A DNA stretch of 64,000 bases. Origin: a bacterium. Lineage in GTDB: Bacteria > Bacteroidota > Bacteroidia > NS11-12g > UBA955. Under the pieces are notes generated by a model. The model saw only the letters and a program-made list of their open reading frames with translations. It was not told the DNA's origin and did not search any database. Where the stretch lies: positions 1 through 64,000 of the forward strand of contig JAQSCZ010000116.1 of NCBI GenBank assembly GCA_029945665.1, given 5' to 3'. The translations under genes and the position numbers were made by a program. Positions 46,763 through 55,601 of the stretch are shown piece by piece; the first letter of the stretch is position 1; each line of letters opens with the position of its first letter.

Positions 46763-46981
46763 GTTTGTATATGATTAACGAATTGTATTAATGTAGTTTG
46801 TTTATATGATATAAATGAAAATATTTAAGCAGTTAATTAGTAAATATTTAGACACTTATTTAAAAAGAATTAAAAATTAAAATTAGGCTAAAATTAACAC
46901 TGAATTTACAAAGCTTCGCTAACGTTAGTCACAAAATGTGCTAAAGCCTAAAACTAAAATAGGCCACGAAAATAATGAATT
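46763..46981 (-). promoter_or_regulatory. Leader region between antiterminator gene and polysaccharide operon
   Basis: This 219-bp gap separates the UpxY/NusG-like gene from the Wza-like gene. In related Bacteroidota capsule loci the antiterminator acts on the leader of its own operon. Visible here are a 10-bp palindrome CTAACGTTAG (46919-46928) and a 7-bp inverted repeat TTAGGCT/AGCCTAA (46883-46889 and 46945-46951) that encloses it. No strong terminator stem was found. The regulatory role is inferred. Confidence 0.35.
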
Positions 46982-47494
46982 TTATTCTTTTTTGCTTATT
47001 TTTACTACAAAAGATAATGGTAAATTAACTTCTAGGGCACTTCCCAATGCTTCAATAGCCACTACTATTCTTCGTTTTCCTTTAATTACCAATGATTTAG
47101 CTACCAAACCAGTAAATGGACCTTGGGTTACCAAAACATCTTCACCTTCTTCAAAATCAACATTTTCTATGGGTGAAACCTCAGTGGAATCGTTCATCAA
47201 TATTTTAAGATTCTCGATTTCCTGTTCCTTTATCACAGCTGGCTGACCGATATATTTCAAAATACCAAGAGCTCCCTGTACTTCTAATGTATTGTATAAT
47301 TTAGATTTTTCAATTTTTATAAATACGAATGTTGATATTAATGGAGTAGTAATTTTCTTTCTTCTATCACTCCATTCTCGAACACTGCTAACAAGTGGTA
47401 AATACGCATTGTAACCCAATGTAACAAGTTTAGAATAAACTTTCTTTTCGGCATTCGGTCTGGTATATATGGCAAACCAATTGTTTTCTATCAT
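46982..47494 (-). CDS. UpxY/NusG-family transcription antiterminator
   Basis: The ~170-residue protein has an N-terminal NGN domain (NNWFAIYTRPNAEKKVYSKL, then YLPLVSSVREWSDRRKK and PLISTFVFIKI) and a C-terminal KOW-type segment (EGEDVLVTQGPFTGL). This is the specialised NusG paralogue (UpxY/LoaP/RfaH-like) placed at the head of Bacteroidota capsule operons to help RNA polymerase read long gene sets. The ATG at 47494 is preferred; a TTG at 47509 overlaps the upstream gene's stop. It is followed by a ~20-kb minus-strand polysaccharide operon. Confidence 0.88.
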   Translation of the reverse strand: MIENNWFAIYTRPNAEKKVYSKLVTLGYNAYLPLVSSVREWSDRRKKITTPLISTFVFIKIEKSKLYNTLEVQGALGILKYIGQPAVIKEQEIENLKILMNDSTEVSPIENVDFEEGEDVLVTQGPFTGLVAKSLVIKGKRRIVVAIEALGSALEVNLPLSFVVKISKKE

Positions 47495-47505
47495 CTTAAC
47501 AAAAT

Positions 47506-48282
47506 TCAATTAGATTCATAAGTCCCATCTGCTTCCTTCATCATTCGATGCGCCAAATCCTTCCCTAGATAATTATCAATAATATTGTGAATTATATACA
47601 ACAATGGTGTCAATAATATACCTATCACTAACTTATAAAAATAATTCATTAATCCTATTGCCAACACTTGACTCATTGACCAATTATTGCCAATATAAAA
47701 AGCTATAAATAACACCACAAAACTATCAACCAATTGCGAAACAACAGTTGATCCAGTGCTTCTTAACCACAGATACTTTTCTCCTGATTTTAATTTCAAA
47801 TAGTGAAATATTTTTACATCAATTAATTGGCCAACCAAAAAAGCCACCAAAGATCCTGCAATGATCCACAATCCCTGTCCAAAAATGGCATGATATGCAT
47901 ATTGCATATTGTCAATATTTTTTGCCGTTCCGCTCTTAACCCACCAATCCGCTGGCGATGTTCCAATCGCAGCAAATACTATTATGAAGGCATAAGAAAT
48001 CATTATCGAGGCTAAATAACTTAGTAGCTTCACCCCTTTTTTTCCGTAGTATTCATTAATTATATCGGTCATAATAAATACAACTGGCCATACAATTACA
48101 CCACATGTTAATTCAAAAGAAAGATGTTCAAATCCCAATATATTTAAATCGAACTTTTTAATGCCAAATGTATTTTCTAATGAAAATATTTTAGCACCAA
48201 TAAATTCTGCAACTATCGCGTTTGTAATGAAAAACGCACCAAGTATAATAAATAAATTTGTCTTTTTATCGTTTTTATACAT
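47506..48282 (-). CDS. Queuosine precursor transporter (YhhQ family)
   Basis: The 258-residue integral membrane protein has about six helices and the family segments FELTCGVIVWPVVFIMTDIINEYYGKKGVK and LVGQLIDVKIFHYLK. YhhQ/DUF165 proteins take up preQ0/preQ1 for queuosine modification of tRNA. It directly follows the MBL-fold nuclease gene (adjacent, 0 nt) and ends next to the antiterminator, so these genes may share a transcript. No preQ1 riboswitch was seen, but its 5' end is inside an operon. Confidence 0.88.
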   Translation of the reverse strand: MYKNDKKTNLFIILGAFFITNAIVAEFIGAKIFSLENTFGIKKFDLNILGFEHLSFELTCGVIVWPVVFIMTDIINEYYGKKGVKLLSYLASIMISYAFIIVFAAIGTSPADWWVKSGTAKNIDNMQYAYHAIFGQGLWIIAGSLVAFLVGQLIDVKIFHYLKLKSGEKYLWLRSTGSTVVSQLVDSFVVLFIAFYIGNNWSMSQVLAIGLMNYFYKLVIGILLTPLLYIIHNIIDNYLGKDLAHRMMKEADGTYESN

Positions 48283-49689
48283 TTAAATAAGTTCTATTTC
48301 ATCCCCTATCTCGGGAACAACAATATCATTAAATCCAACATTTTTGAGTTTTTCTGCCCACGACAGTTGTGTATCATACTCACCATGTACAAGGATTAAT
48401 TTTTTAACTTTAGATGGATTTTGACAACTTAAATATTCCAGCATTTCTTTATAATCACCATGTGCACTATAATTTTCCATACTTTCTATATTTGCCATTA
48501 CTTTATACATCTCACCAAATATTTTCACCTCAGGGTCACCAGACTTTAAACGTCCTGCCAAAGAATCTGGTGTGGCATATCCTACCAATAAAATTGTATT
48601 TGCAGGATTGCCTATATTGTTTTTAATATGATGTTTCACTCGACCGGCTTCGGCCATACCGCTTGCACTTATTATGATACATGGATTTTTTGAATCATTG
48701 ATTTTTTTTGAATCCTCTGCAGATTTAACATAATGTAAATTCGGAAAATCAAATGGATCACCATCTTTGTTAATATAACTCAATATTTCTTTATTAAAAT
48801 ACTCTCTATGAGCAGACATGACTTGTGTGGCTTTTGTTGAAAGCGGGCTATCAACATAGACGTCAATTATTGGCAATTTGCCTGAATACGACAACTTATC
48901 CAAGGAATATATGATTTCTTGAGTCCTATCAATACTAAATGCAGGAATAATAATTTTACCTTTATTTTCGACACATGTTTTTTGAACAATTCGCAATAAA
49001 TGAGAATCAACATCTGATTGAATAGCATGCAACCTATCGCCATAAGTACTTTCACAAATTATATAATCTGCCTGAGGAAAAGGTTCTGGTCCCTTTAAAA
49101 TAGAATCATTTTTTCTACCAATATCACCGGTAAAAGTTAATTTAACAATTGTATTATCAGACTTAACTATTTCTAAATTTAAAGCTACACTGCCTAAAAT
49201 GTGTCCACTTTCAGTTGTTATTACCGATATTTCATCATCAATTTTGAACTTGCTTTCTAAAGGCAATGCGACCATCATATTTAAGGTTTTAATGGAATCT
49301 TCCTGTGAATAGAGGGGTTCAATTAATTCCTCATGCTTTTTCTTTTTTCGTTTGTTAATATATTTTAAATCGCTTTCCTGAATATGCGCACTATCTAATA
49401 ACATAATCTCACACAAATCGATGGTACCCTTAGTTGCATAAATATTTCCATTGAATCCATCTTTTACTAGTTTAGGTAACAAACCCGTATGATCAATGTG
49501 TGCATGAGATAAAATAATATAATCAATACTTTCTGGATCAAATCCCCAGTGTCTATTTAGTATGTTATTATCCTGCCCATTTCCTTGAAATAATCCGCAA
49601 TCTAAAAGAATATTTTTACCCTTATCTGTAGTAAGTAAGTGCTTTGAACCTGTAACGGTTCTTGCGGCCCCCCAAAATGTCAACTTCAT
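48283..49689 (-). CDS. MBL-fold RNA-processing-type hydrolase (beta-CASP)
   Basis: The 468-residue protein starts MKLTFWGAARTVTGSKHLL and has the zinc-site motif HAHIDHTG. The beta-CASP domain (FSIDRTQEIIYSLDKL, SASGMAEAGRVKHHI) and the C-terminal motif SAHGDYKEM follow, then LVHGE. These are marks of the CPSF73/YSH1-like family of RNA endonucleases. The ATG at 49689 is chosen because a TATGTTTG promoter box lies 5 nt upstream; an in-frame ATG at 49701 falls inside that box. It is the first gene of the run that continues with the queuosine transporter. Confidence 0.9.
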   Translation of the reverse strand: MKLTFWGAARTVTGSKHLLTTDKGKNILLDCGLFQGNGQDNNILNRHWGFDPESIDYIILSHAHIDHTGLLPKLVKDGFNGNIYATKGTIDLCEIMLLDSAHIQESDLKYINKRKKKKHEELIEPLYSQEDSIKTLNMMVALPLESKFKIDDEISVITTESGHILGSVALNLEIVKSDNTIVKLTFTGDIGRKNDSILKGPEPFPQADYIICESTYGDRLHAIQSDVDSHLLRIVQKTCVENKGKIIIPAFSIDRTQEIIYSLDKLSYSGKLPIIDVYVDSPLSTKATQVMSAHREYFNKEILSYINKDGDPFDFPNLHYVKSAEDSKKINDSKNPCIIISASGMAEAGRVKHHIKNNIGNPANTILLVGYATPDSLAGRLKSGDPEVKIFGEMYKVMANIESMENYSAHGDYKEMLEYLSCQNPSKVKKLILVHGEYDTQLSWAEKLKNVGFNDIVVPEIGDEIELI

Positions 49690-49694
49690 AGAAG

Positions 49695-49702
49695 CAAACA
49701 TA
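49695..49702 (-). promoter_or_regulatory. -7 promoter box, near-leaderless start of beta-CASP nuclease gene
   Basis: TATGTTTG (TAnnTTTG) on the minus strand ends 5 nt before the ATG at 49689. A TTG lies 23 nt upstream of the box, within the usual -33/-7 spacing. Confidence 0.5.
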
Positions 49703-49749
49703 AGGATTATGTATCAAAGAAATATCAATGTTTTATTAGAATATGAACA

Positions 49750-51381
49750 TCAAAATACGACTTTTCCACTTTTTATTGTCTTTAAAACTTTTATCATTTT
49801 AAATTCATTTTTTTTAACTGTAAGAAGGTCTCCATTCAATAGTACAAAATCCGCATCCATACCTGCAGTTATAGAACCCTTTCGATGCTCTAATCGACAA
49901 GCTTTAGCCGCCCAAAGAGTCATACCATATAATGCTTGATTTGGCAATAATTTCTCTTCAGATTGAAATGTTTTTTGATTTTTGACATTTAAATTTTCTC
50001 TAAAGACTGCGCTGTAAAAGGTTAGAAGTGGATTTAAATATTCAACCGGAAAATCAGTTCCCAGAGGTAAATAACCATTTTGATTTAACAAGGTTTGATA
50101 AGCATAAGCGCCTTTCATACGATAATTACAAAGACGGTCCTCAGCCCAAGGTCCATCGCTTGTTGCATGTGTTGGTTGAACAGATGGGATGATAGAAAAT
50201 TTTGAAAATAATTCAAAATCATTCATATCTATTATTTGTGCATGTTCGATTCGCCAGCGATCATCATTCTTCCCCTTTAAATATTTTCCATAAATTTCAA
50301 GTAATAACCGATTGGCTGAGTCTCCAATGCAATGCGTGTTCACTTGATATTTTGTTGTATTCTTAATATCGTTACACCATTTATCAAAATACACAGCATC
50401 ATTTAATAACATGCCGCTGTGGTCATTTCTATCACAATATGGTTCTTTCAATTTTGCACCTCTGCTGCCTAATGCTCCGTCGGCGTATAATTTAAAACTG
50501 CATATTTTGGTATGGTCGTTTTCATATTCTCCTTTTCTTTGAGCAAACTTCAGCCCATTTATAGTTGGATTTAACATGATATACAGATAAATTGAAAGTT
50601 CGTTTTTTAAACCTAAGGAGTCTAAAAAAAGTGCCGTTTCTAAATCTAAACCAGCATCAGCCAACGTTGTTAAACCAAGGCTGTAACATTCCTTCTCTGC
50701 TTTTTTAAGCACTGTTATCAAGTCTAAATTTGATGGTGGTGTAATTATTTTTTCGACCATTTCAACTGCATTATCAACCAATACACCTGTCAATTTTCCA
50801 TTGATTTTAACAAACTCTCCGCCTTGAAGCTCAGAATTTTCAGAAATGCCTGCAAGCGTCAGTGCTTTTTGGTTGCAAATGGCCGCATGTCCATCAATTC
50901 TTTTTAAAATAACTGGACGGTTTGGAAACAAAATATTTAATTCCGAATTGGTGGGATAATTTTTATCAACCCAATCATTCTGATCCCAACCCCTGCCTGT
51001 CAACCATTCTGAATTACTAGTTTGACTAAATGTTGTAAGCTTATTTGTTACTTCTTTCCAACTATTTGTTCCTACCAAATTGCAACTTAAAAGCGTTTTG
51101 GCATATCCATAAAAATGGCAGTGGGCATCAATAAAACCAGGGTATAAATAATTGCTTTGTAAATCTATTTTATTTGAATCATCACATTCAAATTGATTTA
51201 AAATTGCATTACCACCTACTGCTATAATCTTGCCTTGATCAACTATTACCACAGATGCACTTGGCAAACTATCATTCATTGTAATTATGTGACCATTATA
51301 CAATATACTATCTACCCGTTTCTTTTGATTTGATGAGCATGAAAAAAGTAGTACCGTCAGACAAAAAATAAAACTACGCAT
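49750..51381 (-). CDS. Amidohydrolase family lipoprotein (YtcJ-like)
   Basis: The ~543-residue protein begins at the ATG at 51381 with a lipoprotein signal (MRSFIFCLTVLLFSC, Cys15). It contains the amidohydrolase_3 pattern: GHIITMNDSLP, YPGFIDAHCHFYG (metal His pair), VNTHCIGDSAN, IEHAQIID and GTDFPVEYLNP. The YtcJ group hydrolyses amide or imide bonds, but natural substrates are rarely known. The start at 51381 leaves 5 nt to the upstream DUF2147 gene; an upstream in-frame start would overlap it. It is the last gene of a three-gene operon encoding exported proteins. Confidence 0.85.
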   Translation of the reverse strand: MRSFIFCLTVLLFSCSSNQKKRVDSILYNGHIITMNDSLPSASVVIVDQGKIIAVGGNAILNQFECDDSNKIDLQSNYLYPGFIDAHCHFYGYAKTLLSCNLVGTNSWKEVTNKLTTFSQTSNSEWLTGRGWDQNDWVDKNYPTNSELNILFPNRPVILKRIDGHAAICNQKALTLAGISENSELQGGEFVKINGKLTGVLVDNAVEMVEKIITPPSNLDLITVLKKAEKECYSLGLTTLADAGLDLETALFLDSLGLKNELSIYLYIMLNPTINGLKFAQRKGEYENDHTKICSFKLYADGALGSRGAKLKEPYCDRNDHSGMLLNDAVYFDKWCNDIKNTTKYQVNTHCIGDSANRLLLEIYGKYLKGKNDDRWRIEHAQIIDMNDFELFSKFSIIPSVQPTHATSDGPWAEDRLCNYRMKGAYAYQTLLNQNGYLPLGTDFPVEYLNPLLTFYSAVFRENLNVKNQKTFQSEEKLLPNQALYGMTLWAAKACRLEHRKGSITAGMDADFVLLNGDLLTVKKNEFKMIKVLKTIKSGKVVF

Positions 51382-51386
51382 TTTAT

Positions 51387-51848
51387 TTATTTCAAAATTA
51401 CTCTTTTCCAAGTATCGGTTCTACCAATTGCTTTGATTCCAATATATCCCCTAATATCAATGGTATTATCATCCTTCATATTGATAACACATTTATAGGT
51501 TTTACCATTCTTAGGATCGTAAATACTACCACTTCCCCACTCCTTTTTACCTACATAAATAAAATCTTTTAAAATTCTGTTTCCTTTTAATGGATTATTT
51601 CGCAAGGCCGTATCTGGATTGTTTTTATCTAGCTTAGGTTGCTTTGTTGCAGGATCATTTGGTTCTTTGAGCCAAACAATTTTTCCAAAATATTTGGAAC
51701 CAATTTTCTCTATTTTAATTTTGGAACGACTATCACCTGGCTCCCACGTGCCCAAAAGTTTATCTGCATCCGCTTCCTGAATTCCAGCCATTCCAATACT
51801 GGAAAGAATAAGCACAAAGCCTAAAAATAAATAATTACGTAATTTCAT
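51387..51848 (-). CDS. DUF2147 family exported protein
   Basis: The 153-residue protein has a cleavable signal peptide (MKLRNYLFLGFVLILSSIGMAG) and the DUF2147 lipocalin-like domain: LLGTWEPGDSRSKIKIEK, YFGKIVWLKEPND, GSIYDPKNGKTYKC and IDIRGYIGIKAIGRTDTWKR. The family's function is unknown. It starts 6 nt after the upstream lipoprotein gene and is followed 5 nt later by the amidohydrolase. Confidence 0.87.
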   Translation of the reverse strand: MKLRNYLFLGFVLILSSIGMAGIQEADADKLLGTWEPGDSRSKIKIEKIGSKYFGKIVWLKEPNDPATKQPKLDKNNPDTALRNNPLKGNRILKDFIYVGKKEWGSGSIYDPKNGKTYKCVINMKDDNTIDIRGYIGIKAIGRTDTWKRVILK

Positions 51849-51854
51849 TTTCTA

Positions 51855-52367
51855 TTAATATTTAATTTCAACTTCAATTTTGCCTTTTAATTTAATATTC
51901 ATACAGGTGTCTTTGGCAACACTAGCATCGGCAACTAGAATAAAGTTATCTTGCTTTAATAAATCCAACAAATCGATTGAATTACTGGCTAATGTTGCAT
52001 TTAATAATTTTGTGCCAGGTTGAATTTTATTTATGGTCGCAGCTTGAATCATATCCGTTTTTTCAGATGCAAATTGCAAGTTAAATCCAGAGTATATATT
52101 TAAATCAGTCGAATCTAAAGCTGAAATATTAAGCAGGGTTAATTTAGCAGATTTAATATCATCAACTTTGATTTTATTGTTTGCTGCAAACGCATTTAAT
52201 TGATTGAGAACCTCACCTTGGGCTGTATTGGCCCCTTCAGTTAAAGGTCCATCTGCGTTAATTAAAATATTATCAAATATTATGGTTGCTACCCTTTCAT
52301 TTTTCGAACAGGAGACCAATCCAATTAAAACAAACAAAACAAAAACTACTTTAAATATTGTTCTCAT
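51855..52367 (-). CDS. Hypothetical lipoprotein
   Basis: The 170-residue protein has a lipobox LVSC (Cys20). The remainder is a soluble beta-rich domain with segments such as KSAKLTLLNISALDSTDLNIYSG and the final MNIKLKGKIEVEIKY. No family was recognised; it somewhat resembles small beta-sandwich adhesin-like lipoproteins of Bacteroidota. It is the first gene of the operon with DUF2147 and the amidohydrolase, and it is divergent from the nucleotidyltransferase gene. A TATTATTG box ends 4 nt before the ATG. Confidence 0.75.
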   Translation of the reverse strand: MRTIFKVVFVLFVLIGLVSCSKNERVATIIFDNILINADGPLTEGANTAQGEVLNQLNAFAANNKIKVDDIKSAKLTLLNISALDSTDLNIYSGFNLQFASEKTDMIQAATINKIQPGTKLLNATLASNSIDLLDLLKQDNFILVADASVAKDTCMNIKLKGKIEVEIKY

Positions 52368-52371
52368 TAGG

Positions 52372-52379
52372 CAATAATA
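52372..52379 (-). promoter_or_regulatory. -7-like promoter box, near-leaderless start of lipoprotein operon
   Basis: TATTATTG on the minus strand is one base off TAnnTTTG and ends 4 nt before the ATG at 52367. A TTG lies 19 nt upstream of it, the expected -33 spacing. Confidence 0.45.
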
Positions 52380-52466
52380 GAAAAGAGTTACTGAATTGCA
52401 AAAAATATGTTGAAATATCTCAAATTTCTACCAAATTAAACATAAAAAGCTTTGTTGAAAATTACA

Positions 52467-52474
52467 TAGTTTTG
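52467..52474 (+). promoter_or_regulatory. -7 promoter box before the nucleotidyltransferase gene
   Basis: TAGTTTTG fits TAnnTTTG and ends 5 nt before the ATG at 52480. No TTG lies at the standard distance upstream. Confidence 0.4.
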
Positions 52475-52479
52475 CAGTC

Positions 52480-53913
52480 ATGATTTTACCTCAACCAAGC
52501 GCATTAAATCAATATGAACAATTATTTAAAAAAATTGGACAGATTGGTGATGACCTTGGACAAGATATTTATTTAATTGGTGGGTTTGTAAGAGATATTT
52601 TTCTACATAGAGAAAGTAAGGATATTGATATCGTTGTTATTGGCAAAGGCATTGATTTTGCGAAAAAAGTGGCACAAAATCTACCAAACAGTAAATTTTC
52701 ATTCTTTGAAAATTTTGGAACTGCGCAAGTTCTCTATCAAGATTTGGTAATCGAATTTGTTGGTGCGCGAAAAGAAAGCTACGAGAGAAATAGCCGTAAA
52801 CCATTTGTTGAAGAAGGTACTTTGCGCGATGATCAAGAAAGACGTGATCTAACAATTAATGCATTAAGCATTGGTCTAAATAAGCATAATTATGGTCAAG
52901 TGGTTGATCCATTTAATGGAATAAATGACCTCGACAGTCAAATTATTAGAACACCAATGGATGCAGATAAAACCTTTAGTGATGACCCTTTGCGAATGAT
53001 GCGCGCCATTCGGTTTGCCTGTCAACTCGGATTCAGAATTGAAGAAAAAACGTATGATGGTATTGTTAGAAATAAAGAGCGAATTAAAATTATTTCTCAA
53101 GAGCGAATAACTGAAGAGCTCAATAAAATTATATTATCCCCAGTTCCTTCAATTGGTTTTGAATATTTATTCGACACAGGATTATTACAAATAATATTTC
53201 CTGAAATGTCAAATTTGCATGGTGTAGATACCATTAACAACAATTCTCACAAAGATAATTTCTATCACACACTGCAAGTCTTAGATAATTTATGTAAACT
53301 TAGTAATGACCTTTGGTTGCGATGGGCCGCTATATTGCATGATATTGCTAAGCCTGCCACCAAACGTTATGAACCAGGAATTGGCTGGACATTTCACGGG
53401 CATGAAGACAAAGGCAGCAGAATGGTAAAACCCATTTTTACAAAATTAAAATTACCATTAAATGAAAAAATGAAATTTGTTGAAAAACTTGTTTTACTAC
53501 ATTTAAGACCCATTGTATTATCACAAAATATAGTTACGGATAGTGCGATACGCCGAGTTATGGTAGAAGCGGGCGAAGATATTGAAGCACTCATGATGCT
53601 TTGTAAAAGCGACATTACAAGTAAAAATGAAAAAAAGGTCGAACGTATCAAAAAAAACTTTTTCATTGTTGAAGAAAAAATGAAAAATGTTGCAGAAAAG
53701 GATACTTTAAGAAATTGGCAACCTCCTATCAGTGGTAACGATATATTAAAATCATTTAAAATTGATCAGCCACAACAAATAGGCATCTTAAAAAATGCTG
53801 TTAGAGAAGCTATTTTGGATGACAAAGTAAAAGATAATTATAATGCAGCCATGTTATTTTTAAAAGAATTTGCAACTAGCTTAGGGATAAAAGAAAAAAC
53901 TCAAGAAAATTAA
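52480..53913 (+). CDS. cca: CCA-adding / poly(A) polymerase-type nucleotidyltransferase with HD domain
   Basis: The 477-residue protein has the class II nucleotidyltransferase head: YLIGGFVRDIFLHRESKDIDIVVIG with the GG and DxD residues (~28-50), RRDLTINAL, and DPLRMMRAIRFACQLGF. An HD phosphohydrolase domain follows (LHDIAKPATKR; HGHEDKGSRM). In Bacteroidota the single such gene usually encodes tRNA nucleotidyltransferase, which repairs the 3' CCA end; a poly(A) polymerase role cannot be excluded. It is followed 17 nt later by a small acidic protein. Confidence 0.88.
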   Translation: MILPQPSALNQYEQLFKKIGQIGDDLGQDIYLIGGFVRDIFLHRESKDIDIVVIGKGIDFAKKVAQNLPNSKFSFFENFGTAQVLYQDLVIEFVGARKESYERNSRKPFVEEGTLRDDQERRDLTINALSIGLNKHNYGQVVDPFNGINDLDSQIIRTPMDADKTFSDDPLRMMRAIRFACQLGFRIEEKTYDGIVRNKERIKIISQERITEELNKIILSPVPSIGFEYLFDTGLLQIIFPEMSNLHGVDTINNNSHKDNFYHTLQVLDNLCKLSNDLWLRWAAILHDIAKPATKRYEPGIGWTFHGHEDKGSRMVKPIFTKLKLPLNEKMKFVEKLVLLHLRPIVLSQNIVTDSAIRRVMVEAGEDIEALMMLCKSDITSKNEKKVERIKKNFFIVEEKMKNVAEKDTLRNWQPPISGNDILKSFKIDQPQQIGILKNAVREAILDDKVKDNYNAAMLFLKEFATSLGIKEKTQEN

Positions 53914-53915
53914 TT

Positions 53916-53923
53916 TATTTTTG
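53916..53923 (+). promoter_or_regulatory. -7 promoter box before the pRiA4b-like gene
   Basis: TATTTTTG overlaps the end of the upstream gene region and ends 7 nt before the ATG at 53931. No clear -33 element was found. Confidence 0.35.
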
Positions 53924-53930
53924 CCTTGTT

Positions 53931-54518
53931 ATGATTTACCGTTTTAAAGTTTGGTTCGAAGAAGATGAGGATATTAATAGAGTAATTGATATTCAGCCCA
54001 CTGCAACATTTTTAGAATTACACAATATTCTATTAGATTCCATTGGCTTCAATAAAAAAGAAGCCTCCTCTTTTTATGTTTCTGATGATAATTGGAGAAA
54101 AGGAAAAGAGGTTACGCTTATTGAAAATGGCAATAAAATATTAATGGGTAAGATAAAAATTAATGAATTAGTAAACGATCCACATCAAAAATTTCTTTAC
54201 ATCACAGATTTCAAGGAACAATGGACTTTACATATAGAACTTCAAAGTATTCAAAATGATGTTAAGGGGATTAAATATCCACTCATATCTAAGTCGAATG
54301 GCAAAGCCCCAAAACAGAATGAAGGTCTTGGAAGATTCAAGATTGTTGATGAATCGGAATTTGACGAAATTGCTAACAAATTAGTGAATAAGCAGACTCC
54401 AATTTTAGACGAGGGATTCGATGAGGATGCTTTTGGTGAAGAAGGAGAAGATGATGAAAATACAGAAGATGAATTTGGCGAAAGCTATGGAGAAGGTGGT
54501 GAAGAAGAGACTATCTAA
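53931..54518 (+). CDS. pRiA4b ORF-3-like / IS1096 TnpR-like domain protein
   Basis: The 195-residue protein has the N-terminal domain of this family (MIYRFKVWFEEDEDINRVIDI, LHNILLDSIGF, FYVSDDNWRKGKEVTL, FLYITDFKEQWTLHIEL). A highly acidic tail (DEDAFGEEGEDDENTEDE...) runs from about residue 165. Although the family is named after plasmid and IS-linked genes, such genes are common in Bacteroidota chromosomes, and no transposase or inverted repeats are seen here. Function is unknown. Confidence 0.8.
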   Translation: MIYRFKVWFEEDEDINRVIDIQPTATFLELHNILLDSIGFNKKEASSFYVSDDNWRKGKEVTLIENGNKILMGKIKINELVNDPHQKFLYITDFKEQWTLHIELQSIQNDVKGIKYPLISKSNGKAPKQNEGLGRFKIVDESEFDEIANKLVNKQTPILDEGFDEDAFGEEGEDDENTEDEFGESYGEGGEEETI

Positions 54519-54567
54519 TGTAAATATTAATAACTAAAATTAAATAATTACACCGTAATTTAAATTT

Positions 54568-55332
54568 ATGCAAATCACGTTTCTTGGCACCGGTACCTCT
54601 CAAGGTGTGCCTTTGATTGCCTGCCAATGCGAGGTTTGTAAGAGCACTAATTCAAAGGACAAACGACTAAGAAGCAGCATACAAATTGATATCGAAGGGA
54701 AAGTAATTGTAATCGATAGCGGTCCTGATTTTAGGCAACAAATGTTGCGAAACAATACTTTAAGATTAGATGCACTTTTATTTACGCATGAGCATAAAGA
54801 CCACATTGCGGGAATGGATGATATTCGGGCATTTAATTATAGTAACCAAAAAGCAATAGATGTATACGCTACTGCTGGCGTTCAAACTGCTTTAAGAAGG
54901 GAATATCAATATATTTTTGCCGAAATTAAGTATCCAGGAATTCCAAAATTAGAATTTACAACCATAACTGCGAACAATGAATTTAAAGCAGCAGGTATAA
55001 TCATTACGCCAATTGAAGTAATGCACTATAAGCTACCTGTGCTAGGTTTCCGAATCAATGATTTTACCTATATAACAGATGCTAATTTTATTGACGAATT
55101 AAACATGGAGAAAATTAAAGGCAGTACACATTTGGTATTAAATGCCTTACGTCATGAGCAACATATTAGTCATTACACCCTTAACCAAGCGATTGAGGTA
55201 GCAAAAAAGCTGAACATCCCAAATGTTTATTTCACTCATATTAGTCATCAATTGGGACTGCACGACGAGATAAATAGACATTTGCCACAAGGTATGCAAT
55301 TGGCTTGGGATGGATTGAAAATAAATATTTAA
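54568..55332 (+). CDS. MBL-fold phosphodiesterase-like hydrolase (PhnP-like)
   Basis: The 254-residue protein begins QITFLGTGTSQGVPLIACQCEVC, the start of the PhnP/YycJ-related MBL group. It has a Cys-containing loop (CQCEVC) and the zinc motif THEHKDHIAGMDD. Further ligands are in IEVMHYKLPVLGFRI, YITDANF and the final YFTHISHQLGLHDE. PhnP-type members cleave cyclic phosphate diesters, but in Bacteroidota this gene is usually annotated only as MBL-fold metallohydrolase. Nothing in the neighbours points to phosphonate use. Confidence 0.86.
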   Translation: MQITFLGTGTSQGVPLIACQCEVCKSTNSKDKRLRSSIQIDIEGKVIVIDSGPDFRQQMLRNNTLRLDALLFTHEHKDHIAGMDDIRAFNYSNQKAIDVYATAGVQTALRREYQYIFAEIKYPGIPKLEFTTITANNEFKAAGIIITPIEVMHYKLPVLGFRINDFTYITDANFIDELNMEKIKGSTHLVLNALRHEQHISHYTLNQAIEVAKKLNIPNVYFTHISHQLGLHDEINRHLPQGMQLAWDGLKINI

Positions 55333-55601
55333 TATTGCGTTTTTGAAAGTTAAAAATAGAGATCTAGCTTTTCCTTATCTAACTATTACAAAGTATAAAT
55401 TTCCAAATTTTTGAGCAATGGTTGTAAATAAAACTAAATGACCATTAAAATTCATACTAAATTGGTTCGCTGTTAAATTTGGAATCAATCCAAAGACGAG
55501 CATGTATACTTATTCCTTCCATTTCTTATCATAGGTTAATAAATATTCGCTTAATAAAAGCAATCTTTGTATGACTATGTAGGTAAACAAAGCATTGACC
55601 C

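Noticed and set aside
46919-46928. Palindrome CTAACGTTAG as a defined operator site
   Set aside because: It is a single 10-bp palindrome with no second copy found by eye in the window and no regulator known to bind it, so it is only mentioned as part of the leader.
53931-54518. A mobile element, because of the IS1096/pRiA4b family name
   Set aside because: No transposase, terminal repeats or target-site duplication are visible; the family name is historical and the gene sits among housekeeping genes.
55333-55601. Possible small RNA or tRNA between the MBL-fold and dioxygenase-like genes
   Set aside because: No cloverleaf, conserved tRNA sequence or strong hairpin could be found in this AT-rich gap.
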